A DNA stretch of 21,929 nucleotides from Cyrtobacter comes. GTDB lineage: Bacteria > Pseudomonadota > Alphaproteobacteria > Rickettsiales > Midichloriaceae. The translations under genes were made by a program, and so were the position numbers. The notes under the pieces are model-generated. The model did not search any database and was not told the origin of the DNA. It saw only the letters and a list, made by a program, of their open reading frames with translations. Of this stretch, positions 1 to 8,357 are shown piece after piece. The stretch spans positions 1 through 21,929 of the forward strand of contig NZ_JARGYT010000014.1 in NCBI RefSeq assembly GCF_034470605.1, in the 5' to 3' direction. Position 1 is the stretch's first letter. Every line of letters starts with the position of its first letter.

Positions 1-200
1 TTTTTATAGCAGCAATCTATCTATAGCTAAAATAAATGTCGACACTACCTAAGTAATTGAATATTTGGTTACATGGTTTTTGAATAGAGGATATAATATT
101 AGCAAAAAGGTTTGAGTATTTTTTAGAGTATATAGTTTTGTTATAGTCAGTCCTTGAGAACATGAGAGATTATCGCCACATAATGAAGTTGGCCAAGGCA

Positions 201-269
201 AGCTATATTAGTTCTATAGCTTATTTATTTGAGATGCGTAGATAATATATTACAGCCTGTGCTAATTCA
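201..269 (-). repeat. Dispersed palindromic repeat, copy A
   Basis: Read on the minus strand, this copy has the shared core TGAATTAGCACAGGCTGTAA, then a variable segment, CTCAAATAAA, and a terminal palindrome AGCTATA-GAACTAA-TATAGCT. The same order of blocks occurs at 1757-1832 and 15497-15563. It lies in the intergenic region after the adaptor gene. It resembles a short non-autonomous repeat (MITE or palindromic element), but no known family was recognised. Confidence 0.6.
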
Positions 270-288
270 TTTTGCTCACACATCCACC

Positions 289-457
289 TCATTTAGCTGT
301 GGCTTCATAAAGCTCAAATGGTAATTTATGGTACTGTCCAAGTCTAGCGAATGCTTTGTATTTTCCATAAAAATGAGATGATCTTGCTGTTGTGAGCGAG
401 CTACTTATAATATTCGTTATAGTAGCTATCCATCCGCATATAAAAAAAGCTATTGAG
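289..457 (-). pseudogene. Possible coding remnant downstream of adaptor gene
   Basis: Reading leftward in the same frame just past the adaptor stop there is an open stretch of about 56 codons with no credible start codon. It begins hydrophobic (AFFICGWIATITNII) and continues with a mixed soluble-looking segment (FYGKYKAFARLGQYHK) before a TGA at 289-291. The composition looks more protein-like than random AT-rich DNA, but I do not recognise the family. It could be the tail of a decayed membrane protein or chance. It ends shortly before the palindromic repeat. Confidence 0.25.
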
Positions 458-459
458 AT

Positions 460-1497
460 TTAAGATAATGGTATATTATGACCAACTTTAGCATATTCAT
501 GACCAATTGTTATAACCCTCTCTTGGTTACTATCCAATCCAGCTATAAATACACTATCCTGATCTTCATCAATAATCTTCACTCTTTTAAAGCCTACAAC
601 ATCATCATTTATAACCTTTACACCAATCTCCCCTATTTCATTGAGGCATAATGCGGATTGTGGTAATTTATGTAATGCCATCTTACCTAAGGAAATAGAT
701 AAATTAGCAACTTGACCGACTATGATATTATTTTCACTTATAGAGATTTCTATTGGAAAAGATGATGTTTTTTCATCAATAATACTACTTTTTGATATAA
801 CCTTACCAGCTAATTTTTCTTTGTTTTCAAATTTTACCAAAACTCCAGTACCCATTTTTACCATATGGATTTTATTTTCAGGAATTACAGCATCAATAAT
901 AAGTTCATTTAAAGATACAAATTCAACCAGTTTTTGTCCCGCAATGACATCTTGGCCTATCGAAACAAATAACTCATCTATATACCCTTCATACGGGATT
1001 TTAATTTTACAATTATCAAGATCTATTTTTAATTTTTTAAAATCCGCCTCTGCTCCTATCATCTGTGATTGCGCTTTAAGAAGATCGGCCTCAGAGCCAT
1101 AGCCTCCTTCATATAACGTTTTTGCAGATAATGCTAATATCTTGGCATTATCTAATTTTGCTCTAGCGCTTTCCAGCAATTCTTTTCTTTCTCTTTCATC
1201 AATTTGCATTATTACATAATTTTGCTCTAATTTTATTCCTTTTTTTGCAGGTAGCGAAACTATTTTTCCATTTACCATACTTACTATGGGAAATTTATTC
1301 TTTGCTCTAACGCGGCCAAATGCATTTATATATATCTCCCTTTCCTGAGGAATGGAATCTAAAAAATGATAATACTGAACTACCTCTGCCTCTTTTTTTA
1401 TATCTATGTTCCCTTTGCGAAATACAATAATAATCATTATTATGAGTGGCAAAATAAGCAGCCATAATAGACGCTTGTTGTACTTGAACAATTTCAT
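460..1497 (-). CDS. Efflux RND-type periplasmic adaptor (HlyD/MFP-like)
   Basis: 345-residue membrane fusion/adaptor protein. These proteins bridge an inner-membrane pump to an outer-membrane channel in the periplasm. Residues about 8-26 form a single hydrophobic anchor (LLWLLILPLIIMIIIVF) after a basic start. There follow a lipoyl-like half (about 65-100, with VNGKIVSLPAKKGIKLEQ), a short alpha-helical hairpin (about 104-160), the second lipoyl half (about 163-190, PYEGYIDELFVSIGQDVIAG), and a beta-barrel region. The length fits short MFPs of the MexH/AcrA-like group. It is the last gene of the leftward block, 337 bp after folP, so it is probably transcribed on its own. No intact pump gene is found in the 459 bp downstream, so the partner must lie outside the window or is lost. 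Family assignment is firm; the substrate is unknown. Confidence 0.8.
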   Translation of the reverse strand: MKLFKYNKRLLWLLILPLIIMIIIVFRKGNIDIKKEAEVVQYYHFLDSIPQEREIYINAFGRVRAKNKFPIVSMVNGKIVSLPAKKGIKLEQNYVIMQIDERERKELLESARAKLDNAKILALSAKTLYEGGYGSEADLLKAQSQMIGAEADFKKLKIDLDNCKIKIPYEGYIDELFVSIGQDVIAGQKLVEFVSLNELIIDAVIPENKIHMVKMGTGVLVKFENKEKLAGKVISKSSIIDEKTSSFPIEISISENNIIVGQVANLSISLGKMALHKLPQSALCLNEIGEIGVKVINDDVVGFKRVKIIDEDQDSVFIAGLDSNQERVITIGHEYAKVGHNIPLS

Positions 1498-1834
1498 ATA
1501 AAAAACAAAAACAGAATATAAAGCAAAAAACGTGTACTAACATAAATAGCTGATCGCGCTCTAAGTATCAATAAATTCCTGCATTTATAGCTACTGTGGT
1601 TTAATTTTGCTATATGTTGAAGTACTATTAACTGAAGCTGGGCAGTTATATAACAATCATAGAGACAGTTAAATTTTATGGCGGCCTTATACTTGATAAA
1701 CCTCATGCAGTGCTACTTCCAAGTGGTGGCTCTGTAGCGATTATTTTTGCATGATGAGCTATAAAGATGATTATATAGCTGTTTTATTTGAGAGGGCATA
1801 ATACTTCTTGTATTACAGCTTATGCTAATTTAAC
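1498..1834. other. Intergenic region between adaptor gene and folP
   Basis: 337 bp without a convincing gene. Its folP-proximal end carries repeat copy B (1757-1832). The rest is AT-rich; a short plus-strand open stretch around 1665-1754 (residues like GGLILDKPHAVLLPSGG) could be a decayed gene fragment but is too short to name. The promoter of the adaptor gene should lie here, but no clear -35/-10 pair was found. Confidence 0.4.
1757..1832 (-). repeat. Dispersed palindromic repeat, copy B
   Basis: On the minus strand it reads TAAATTAGCATAAGCTGTAA, a variable spacer, CTCTCAAATAAAA, then the palindrome AGCTATA(10 nt)TATAGCT. It shares block order and most bases with copies A and C. It directly follows the folP stop codon at 1835, so it may also act as an RNA hairpin at the 3' end of the folP transcript. 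Confidence 0.6.
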
Positions 1835-2650
1835 TTAAATAACTATAGTATTTATGTATCCGTAATTAACCAACCTGGAGAACAACTTCAGTGCGTTAAT
1901 GTGTAAGGCAACGTTATGTACCCTGATATAATCTATCTGCTTTAGGAACATATATAGTGAGGCTGCAAGTGTTTCTGGATCTCTTTTCATATAGGAATCC
2001 TTAGCAGGTAACCCTGTGCTCATAAACGATTTTCTTGAATGCCCTATATATAACGGGAAACCAAGTTTTTTAAATTTATCTATATTTTTTATTACTTCTA
2101 CTGAAAGATCCGGACCTGTTGTAAATCCTATCCCAGGATCTAAAATTATCTGCTCTTCTAATATACCATTATCTAATGCCCTATCTATGGTAAATTTTGC
2201 ATGATCATATAATTTATCTATTGATTCTATTCTATTTTCTCTATTCGCAGGAACTTGAAGGCTGCAAACGCAAACGTACTTAACCTCCTTATTTTTTGCT
2301 AATACAGAAAGCATATTCACATCATGTCCGCCAGATACGTCATTTATCATTGTAACACCATGCTCTATGCAAAATTCTGCTATATCAGGTCTGAAAGTAT
2401 CTATACTTACCCTCTCTAAATTTCCAAACTGCTTGGCTATTTCTATAAGAACTGGCTCTAGCCTACTTCTTTCTATTTCAGAAGTTAATAAATTCGCTCC
2501 ATAAGATGTAGATATTGCCCCTATATCAACCATATAAGCTCCATCTTGAATAAGTTGAGCATATTGAAGTAGAGCATTATCTAAATTAAGATACTCGCTA
2601 CCATCAGAAAATGAATTATGAGTAATATTTAAAATTCCAAAAATTTTCAT
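1835..2650 (-). CDS. folP: Dihydropteroate synthase (DHPS)
   Basis: 271 residues. DHPS condenses 6-hydroxymethyl-7,8-dihydropterin pyrophosphate with p-aminobenzoate in the cytosolic folate pathway and is the sulfonamide target. The N-terminal strand GILNITHNSFSDG, SIDTF (D84), MINDVSG (N103), DPGIGF (D171), SRKSF (K207) and RVHNV (R243, H245) match the family's pterin and phosphate ligands. Odd point: the pABA-site loop normally written GGESTRPGA is GAISTSYGA here (residues 44-52), so the Glu, Arg and Pro of E. coli positions 60, 63 and 64 are replaced by Ile, Ser and Tyr; the usual Met-His strand (VxMHMxG) is also changed (YVCVCSLQ). It overlaps folK by 4 nt (ATGA), so the two are translationally coupled. 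Family call is firm; altered sulfonamide response is inference. Confidence 0.93.
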   Translation of the reverse strand: MKIFGILNITHNSFSDGSEYLNLDNALLQYAQLIQDGAYMVDIGAISTSYGANLLTSEIERSRLEPVLIEIAKQFGNLERVSIDTFRPDIAEFCIEHGVTMINDVSGGHDVNMLSVLAKNKEVKYVCVCSLQVPANRENRIESIDKLYDHAKFTIDRALDNGILEEQIILDPGIGFTTGPDLSVEVIKNIDKFKKLGFPLYIGHSRKSFMSTGLPAKDSYMKRDPETLAASLYMFLKQIDYIRVHNVALHINALKLFSRLVNYGYINTIVI

Positions 2651-3162
2651 AATCTATACCAGCAATTATCCGTAATAATCTTAGGATTATTATCGCTCTT
2701 AATAGAATATTGCAAACTTGAAAGGGTGACATTCAGTATAGGATGTATAAGATTAGGAGCAATCTCAGATGCGGGTATGATTATAAAAGGTCTTTCGTGC
2801 ATATATGGATGTGGTATTTGAAGTAAATCATCACTAATTATACAATTGGAACACATTAATATATCTATATCTATTATTCTAGGTGACCACTTTTTTCTCT
2901 CATTACCTCTTCCCATTTCACATTCTATTTCCCTGATGTTAGACAGGAAATCATGCGGCTCAAGATCAGATGCACAGCTTAAGACCGAATTCAGATAATC
3001 TATATTCCAGCTTTTAGGAGCGCCTGGTGGAAGTAACGCTTTAGATTCATATAATGAAGAGATGTCTAATATTTTACTAAAATTCCTAACTCCAGCCACA
3101 GCACTCCTCATGTTATGTAGCCTATCTCCAACATTGGAGCCAAGTGAAATCAGATATAGCAT
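2647..3162 (-). CDS. folK: 6-hydroxymethyl-7,8-dihydropterin pyrophosphokinase (HPPK)
   Basis: About 171 residues. HPPK transfers pyrophosphate from ATP to hydroxymethyl-dihydropterin, giving the direct substrate of the neighbouring FolP. Diagnostic motifs: SLGSNVGDR near the N-terminus, YLNSV, EIECEMGR, then KKWSPRIIDIDIL with the catalytic/metal Asp pair, and IPHPYMHERPFIIIPASEI. The ATG at 3162 is preferred over the TTG at 3165, which sits directly against the upstream stop; the family starts just before the LGSN strand. The gap from the FliS-like gene is only 3 nt and the end overlaps folP by 4 nt, so all should be on one transcript. The length is normal for the family and all motifs are intact. 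Confidence 0.93.
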   Translation of the reverse strand: MLYLISLGSNVGDRLHNMRSAVAGVRNFSKILDISSLYESKALLPPGAPKSWNIDYLNSVLSCASDLEPHDFLSNIREIECEMGRGNERKKWSPRIIDIDILMCSNCIISDDLLQIPHPYMHERPFIIIPASEIAPNLIHPILNVTLSSLQYSIKSDNNPKIITDNCWYRL

Positions 3163-3165
3163 CAA

Positions 3166-3630
3166 TCAGAAATCTAAATCGCTACCTACTTTATTTATTA
3201 TCTTTAAAAATACTAGACAGAGAGTTATAATTTGCTTTACATATAATTCTTTCCTACATTTTTGTAATAAATCTATCCTCCACTTAATTGTTTCTAAAGC
3301 ATCGGCAAGAAAAATAATATCATTTGCAGACTCTTCATTTGTAATATCAGAAGAATAGATACCTTCTTTATATATCTCCACAATTTTCTCTATAATAGAA
3401 AATGCATCTTTTGTATTCTTTTCAAATAGCACCTCATTTTCATTATTTTTATCTGCCATAGAGTAGATAATTGCAATATTTGGAAGCAAAGGTAAAATTT
3501 GCTCCATCTTCTCAATTATAACGTTAAAGCATTTCTTATATATAATGAGTGAGTTTGACGGATCGTCTGCATATGCAGCCTTCTGCGGCACATTATTACT
3601 AACCCCATCATTTAAAAGATATATTGACAT
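3166..3630 (-). CDS. FliS-like protein (putative flagellar export chaperone)
   Basis: 154 residues, predicted mostly alpha-helical. The N-terminal part has the FliS-type layout: an Ala/Tyr-rich lead (KAAYADDPSNSLIIYKKC) followed by amphipathic helices, a middle helix with acidic and Asn residues, and a C-terminal helical pair (about 95-135). Sequence likeness alone is weak. The argument is mainly context: it starts 5 nt after the FliD-like gene, and fliD-fliS adjacency is common in flagellar loci, where FliS holds flagellin until export. It is followed 3 nt later by folK. The C-terminus is hydrophobic (IITLCLVFLKII), unusual for FliS. It could equally be an unrelated helical protein; a profile search would settle this. 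Confidence 0.45.
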   Translation of the reverse strand: MSIYLLNDGVSNNVPQKAAYADDPSNSLIIYKKCFNVIIEKMEQILPLLPNIAIIYSMADKNNENEVLFEKNTKDAFSIIEKIVEIYKEGIYSSDITNEESANDIIFLADALETIKWRIDLLQKCRKELYVKQIITLCLVFLKIINKVGSDLDF

Positions 3631-3635
3631 AAAAA

Positions 3636-6536
3636 TTACAAATCTTCTCGTCTATCATTATTGTGAATTTTAAGAAGCGCGCCAATAGCATTCTTCTCAG
3701 CTTTGCGCTGATTACGCTTTTTGAGCGACTCTCCCAGATCAATGCTAGCTTTCTGAATTGATTCGTGCAACTTATTTTCTGCGATTTTATATTCTGAATT
3801 TAAAGTATCTATATTAGTGCTAATTTTAGCGGTTACAGAGGATATTTCATTGCGAATAGAATCAAAATTGTATGCAAATCTATCAACAAGTGCATAGTTT
3901 ATACTAATCTTCTCATTTATTCCAGAGCTGTAAGATCCATTATATAGTAGCTTTATTCCATTAATCGCGAATTCCTGATTAGGGTTTCCGTGCCACTTTA
4001 TGAACAACACTTTGCTCAAACCAGGTATATAGCTAACCTTCCTATCAATGAACTCATCTCCATCAAAGGCTTGTGCTGTCACTACTTTAGAATAGTCTTT
4101 AAATTTGGTTGCATATGGATTTTTAGCTGGAATTATGAGTGCATTAATTATAACAGAATCATTATCTTCTATAATTATCTCATCGTTAATTTCAACAGTA
4201 TTAGAGGTTATCTTAAGTATCTGAACATCTATTAGATCTTCGATACTAGCTGTTACACCAACGTGTAAATTATTTATTTTTGTTACTAAATCAGGCAGCT
4301 TATCCGTAGCTTCAATAGTCACTGGAGCTCCGTTAATTACAAATGTTCCACCCGCGGGATTTATGTCAGGATCTGAGATCACTAGACGATCAGCTGCAAA
4401 TTCCTTGCTAGATATTTCCTCAGGATTAGGTGTAAACAAGCCATTTAGTACACCATCATAATCGTATAATATTGAATCAGGGCTAGAGTAATTATTTACC
4501 GATGCAAGGTTCAAGAAATTTTTCGAATTAAATACCGAGATCTTACTGGTTACACCGATCTTTAATGCATTGATTTTTAAATTTAAGCTTTCTAATGAAT
4601 CACTTGGGCCCACCTTTATAATGTTTTCACCTATCTGAATTGCACCTTCACTAAGCCCAATACTTTCAGTTGTTGTATTAAATAATTTACTAGCATTAGA
4701 AAGAATGGCTTCTTTTGTACTATCTAGATTTATTTCTAATTCTAGTGGCGTGACGCGTAAATTTGCCATAACATCTTTGCCAGATTCTAATCTAAAGTTT
4801 TTGCTACCATTCACACCAGAGATAAATAAGCTTGCCATAAATTCAAGATTATTTTCTATGCTGTCTTGAAAGAGCCTGTCGTCAAAACTTATAACACCAA
4901 GATTCTCTAGATCTTGGATGCTGTTAGCTTTTTCTATATCATCGCTAAAAAATAATCCTAAATTGCTGCTATCTAAAAATTTTATTCCTATAGATGGCAT
5001 GCCTATAGTATTTCCTTGTGGATCTCTTAAATAAATTGAATCACCATTTAGTATCTTAGCAGATAATATTTTTTGAGTTTCCTTAAGCTCTATAAGTTCT
5101 TTTTTTATAAATGAACTTAAATAACCATGCTGTATGTCTTCTAACTTACTAAGTTGATGCATAAATTTTGCATATCCAATAATAAAAGATTCTATATTTT
5201 TATTAATGCTACTTAGGTCTGCTAGTACTGTAAAATTTACTGATTCACCGCTAGGAGTCTCTTTCAGTAATTCTAAAGTCAAATTACCACCACCTGGTAA
5301 TCCAATATCTAAAACATTAATTTGAGATGTCTGAATCGGTATATTATCAAATACTACATCTGTATCACTAGCAGGTTGAAGTGTTGAAAAAGTCTCAAAA
5401 AACCTACCAGACCCTGTACCATCTTTGGTTGGTGGGGTCCCCATAAATGTCATATCAACTTTATTCTCTGTACCTGTTAACCCAGAATATAGTGAGCAAG
5501 AAATTTTATTACCATAAACATTATACGATATTGAGGCGGTGCCTTGTGCCGCATTATTAAATTTACTTATAATGGTGGGTATGGAATCACCCTCAGATAT
5601 ATTAATACTAACACTTGGTACCTCATTAGTAATAGTACCTATAATTCCAGATATATCATCTATTTTAAGCTTTCCTCCTGGAAGTGTTGGTTGAAGTAGA
5701 ATATAGTATTTAGAGCTGTTATCTTGTTTTATTTCAGCCCTTACACCTATTTTTGAAAGATTAATTAATTTTGCTATATCATTCAGGCTCTGCCCATCTT
5801 TTAGTTCCACAGATTTATTATTGATATAGAAATAACCGGCTTTAAATTTTGTACCAGAGCTGCCATCTATAGAAACTACAGAAGATTCTCTATCATCAAA
5901 CTTTTTATCCAAAATTTTAAGTATTTTATTTTTCAGTGTAAGTACTATCTCTCCGGGCTCTATGCATGATGTAGAGCTAATTCCACAAGAGCCGCTACTA
6001 CCTACTTTTGCGTTTGTATCCATCTGTGGAAATAAAAGAACCTCTTTCTTTGCAATAGAGTTTACGGTAACTGAAAACCTATCACCATGATGAGCCCCAG
6101 AAATATCTTTAATATTTATACAACCTTGGTTCGAATTATAAGAAGGCCATAACTTACTAAAGACATTGCCAGCTATGGTGCTACCACTAATAATATCTAG
6201 AGTACTTTTTAAATCTTTTTGAGAGCTTTCGCTAATAGATTTCATGCTAAACTTAAGTACAGCATTTACCAAATCCCTAGATACTTCTTTTTTAGCGAGC
6301 TCATGAATTGCTTTGTTTATAACATTCATCTTGCTTCCTACCATTGCCTCACCTAGCTCTTTTTTGAAAAATTCAAAAGTAGACTTGTATTCGCCCATTA
6401 ATTCCTTTTCTTTTTTAGCTATCAAATCATGAAGTTCTGATTTGTTAGTGGGAAGTTCTTGTAAGCTTACATGCTGGTTGCGACTATAGATAGAGCTGGT
6501 AGAGCTATAATAGCTGTTACTATAAACGGCAGTCAT
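3636..6536 (-). CDS. FliD-like flagellar hook-associated protein 2 (filament cap), enlarged
   Basis: 966 residues, about twice the length of E. coli FliD. FliD caps the flagellar filament and guides flagellin assembly outside the cell. The start is Ser/Tyr-rich with no signal peptide, as expected for type III export, then a helical segment (about 32-115). A FliD_N-like stretch (about 138-165, GDRFSVTVNSIAKKEV) follows. Flagellin hook-IN motifs appear at about 233-285, 630-680 and 727-778, with a weaker one at 303-355. A FliD_C-like part lies at about 450-570 and ends NLGVISFDDRLFQDSIENNL EFMASLF, the pattern ending the FliD_C core. A coiled coil occupies about 890-945. The 300-odd residues between FliD_C core and coiled coil, with two IN motifs, look like an insertion. 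It is followed by the FliS-like gene 5 nt on. A related IN-motif surface protein is the main alternative. Confidence 0.7.
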   Translation of the reverse strand: MTAVYSNSYYSSTSSIYSRNQHVSLQELPTNKSELHDLIAKKEKELMGEYKSTFEFFKKELGEAMVGSKMNVINKAIHELAKKEVSRDLVNAVLKFSMKSISESSQKDLKSTLDIISGSTIAGNVFSKLWPSYNSNQGCINIKDISGAHHGDRFSVTVNSIAKKEVLLFPQMDTNAKVGSSGSCGISSTSCIEPGEIVLTLKNKILKILDKKFDDRESSVVSIDGSSGTKFKAGYFYINNKSVELKDGQSLNDIAKLINLSKIGVRAEIKQDNSSKYYILLQPTLPGGKLKIDDISGIIGTITNEVPSVSINISEGDSIPTIISKFNNAAQGTASISYNVYGNKISCSLYSGLTGTENKVDMTFMGTPPTKDGTGSGRFFETFSTLQPASDTDVVFDNIPIQTSQINVLDIGLPGGGNLTLELLKETPSGESVNFTVLADLSSINKNIESFIIGYAKFMHQLSKLEDIQHGYLSSFIKKELIELKETQKILSAKILNGDSIYLRDPQGNTIGMPSIGIKFLDSSNLGLFFSDDIEKANSIQDLENLGVISFDDRLFQDSIENNLEFMASLFISGVNGSKNFRLESGKDVMANLRVTPLELEINLDSTKEAILSNASKLFNTTTESIGLSEGAIQIGENIIKVGPSDSLESLNLKINALKIGVTSKISVFNSKNFLNLASVNNYSSPDSILYDYDGVLNGLFTPNPEEISSKEFAADRLVISDPDINPAGGTFVINGAPVTIEATDKLPDLVTKINNLHVGVTASIEDLIDVQILKITSNTVEINDEIIIEDNDSVIINALIIPAKNPYATKFKDYSKVVTAQAFDGDEFIDRKVSYIPGLSKVLFIKWHGNPNQEFAINGIKLLYNGSYSSGINEKISINYALVDRFAYNFDSIRNEISSVTAKISTNIDTLNSEYKIAENKLHESIQKASIDLGESLKKRNQRKAEKNAIGALLKIHNNDRREDL

Positions 6537-6717
6537 ATTGTCGAAGAAAATAAACTCGTTAATATTTCATAAGTATAAGACAATACCTCTGGAAAATGAA
6601 ACAAGTTTGTAATAATTTATCGATTTAGGTAATAGAGCGGTTGGATATTAAAATATAACACCAGCATCACGCGAAAGCATGGGTTTTGTTTTCTAAATGC
6701 TGAGTTATTACGATGGT

Positions 6718-7173
6718 CTACTGTATTTTTTGATTAAATTCATCTAGGTACAGAAAACGATCTGTATCTTCTTTAGTATTTTTCTCATTATCTGCTGTGT
6801 TATGTTTGTTTGCCTTTGTATTATCATCATTATGGAGCTGCAGTATAAATTCAACACTTGGATCTGCAAATGTATGTATTGAATTAAATGGTACCCTTAA
6901 CTTGTGTGGTTTGCCATGAAAATAAAGTACAACCTCAAAATAACTGTCATAAACCCTTAAATCTTCAAATTGATTTTGAAGAACTATGGTCATATCAACG
7001 GGGTATTTATCTAATAATGATGCCGGCAGTACAACATTTGGAAATGTTGTATAGAAGGAAATATAAAAATAATTACCACCCATTAATCCGCTTTTTTCTG
7101 TTATGGTTAATACGTTCTTTATTATATCTACAATTGCCTTATCAAAAAGGGCTCCATAATCAAGGTATGACAT
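6718..7173 (-). CDS. sspB: ClpXP adaptor SspB, alphaproteobacterial type
   Basis: 151 residues. SspB delivers ssrA-tagged proteins to the ClpXP protease in the cytosol. The family core is clear: NYFYISFYTTFPNVVLPASL, YPVDMTIVLQNQFEDL, a central VVLYFHGKPHKLRVPF strand pair and FADPSVEFILQL (about 45-120). It is followed by an Asn/Lys/Glu-rich flexible linker (about 121-140) and a C-terminal tail FLYLDEFNQK, which resembles the ClpX-binding tail of the alphaproteobacterial family. Both functional parts are thus present and full length. It lies 181 nt upstream of the FliD-like gene on the same strand and is divergent from the PRPP synthetase gene. smpB, which acts in the same tagging pathway, is about 6 kb away on the same strand. 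Confidence 0.9.
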   Translation of the reverse strand: MSYLDYGALFDKAIVDIIKNVLTITEKSGLMGGNYFYISFYTTFPNVVLPASLLDKYPVDMTIVLQNQFEDLRVYDSYFEVVLYFHGKPHKLRVPFNSIHTFADPSVEFILQLHNDDNTKANKHNTADNEKNTKEDTDRFLYLDEFNQKIQ

Positions 7174-7337
7174 CTGAACTTAGATAAATACTATCAAGGG
7201 GACACACTAAAGTATAACTTTGTTATTCACAAATAATTTTTCTTTTAGAGTATATTAAATATTAAAGTTTAGTACTAGCTAGATAAAACGTCATCTTTAT
7301 ATATATTAATTATGTTTTTATTTATCTAGTAAGTGAG

Positions 7338-8303
7338 TTGGTTATAATAGGTGATAACCTTTCGTATGATATCAAGCGCGATATATGTACGGAATTTGAT
7401 ACTATACTTGTTAATAATGGTAAATTTTCTAATGGAGAAGTCTTTTCTTCGATGAATACAAAGATAGCCGACACTAAACATGAGCCAATTTATTATCTAG
7501 ACTCTGTAAGCGGAAATTTTAGTGAATCTATACTTCAAATCCTCTCTAATTGTCATTTGATAAGCTCACTGTTTAGTTCGAAGATTAATCTTATCCTTAC
7601 ATTTATGCCATTTATGAGGCATGATAAATCTTTTCAAGATGAGTGTGTTATTTCTAAAAACTGCTCATTGATACCACGGTTACTTAAGATAGCAGGTGTC
7701 GATAAATTAATAACCCTTGATATTCACTCTATTGAATCTATGCAATCCTGCATTAATGTTTTTGGAGCGGATTTTATTAACCTTTTACCATTAAAGCTCT
7801 TTGCCCAAGATATAATAAAAATTTTATACAATAAAGAATTGGATCTTATAGTGCTTGGTAGTACAGATGGTCTGGATAAGCAAAATGATAGAGCTTTTCT
7901 TAATGTTCAAAGATTGCAAAAGATGATAAATTGTAAAGAGGTCTTTTGGATTAAAAAGCAGAGGGCTTTTGGTGAAATCACCTCTTCATTAGTAGCGGAT
8001 AACATAAAAGACAAGGTCTGTATAATTCTTGATGATATAATCAGTAGTGGCAAAAGTGCTCTTAATACAGCGTATGAACTTAAGAATGCTGGGGCGCGCA
8101 AGATCTTTATATATGCAACACATTTAATAAATTCTACAACCGAAGACTTCGATAAACTGCTTCTAATGGTAGATAGAATAGTAGTCACCAATTCTATTTC
8201 TATAAAATGCAATCAGCTAGCTCCAAATATCGATATAAGATTAATAAATATATCAAATATGCTGAAGGAATTGCTAATATATGGAAGTAAAACTATTTTT
8301 TGA
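7338..8303 (+). CDS. prs: Ribose-phosphate pyrophosphokinase (PRPP synthetase), divergent
   Basis: 321 residues. PRPP synthetase makes phosphoribosyl pyrophosphate from ribose-5-phosphate and ATP for nucleotide, His and Trp synthesis. The early FSNGEVFSSM replaces the usual F.DGE, and LTFMPFMRHDKS sits where the catalytic YxRQDRK segment normally is. ITLDIHSIES (D128) matches the DLHAxQIQ metal region, and IILDDIISSGKSA (232-241) is the PRPP loop, with SSGKS in place of the common xTGxT. The fold is the family's, but several signature residues have drifted, so activity is likely but not certain. The first plausible start is TTG at 7338 with no good Shine-Dalgarno; no ATG is in frame upstream of the conserved N-terminus. 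The gene is divergent from sspB across 164 bp. Confidence 0.8.
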   Translation: MVIIGDNLSYDIKRDICTEFDTILVNNGKFSNGEVFSSMNTKIADTKHEPIYYLDSVSGNFSESILQILSNCHLISSLFSSKINLILTFMPFMRHDKSFQDECVISKNCSLIPRLLKIAGVDKLITLDIHSIESMQSCINVFGADFINLLPLKLFAQDIIKILYNKELDLIVLGSTDGLDKQNDRAFLNVQRLQKMINCKEVFWIKKQRAFGEITSSLVADNIKDKVCIILDDIISSGKSALNTAYELKNAGARKIFIYATHLINSTTEDFDKLLLMVDRIVVTNSISIKCNQLAPNIDIRLINISNMLKELLIYGSKTIF

Positions 8304-8357
8304 GATCAAAAAAGTGCTAGTCTAATCTAATTCATATTCAATAATCTTCTTTAAACA

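Larger units (their letters stand above)
1..459. other. Intergenic, gene-poor left edge with repeat and a decayed ORF
   Basis: No intact gene is visible here. The stretch holds one copy of the dispersed palindromic repeat (201-269) and a possible leftward coding remnant directly after the stop of the adaptor gene (289-457). Nothing else recognisable was seen in 1-200. An efflux adaptor is often followed by its inner-membrane pump gene; no start of such a gene is present. Confidence 0.5.

Noticed and set aside
722..1102. Plus-strand open frame of 126 codons
   Set aside because: It lies opposite the adaptor gene, whose domains are clear; it is a shadow frame.
1494..1706. Minus-strand open frame of 70 codons upstream of the adaptor
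   Set aside because: Low-complexity hydrophobic end, no start signal and no protein-like motif; most likely chance in AT-rich DNA.
8296..8313. TTTTTTGA-GA-TCAAAAAA at the prs stop as a terminator
   Set aside because: The stem is nearly all A/T with a 2-nt loop and no GC clamp; it is too weak to call.
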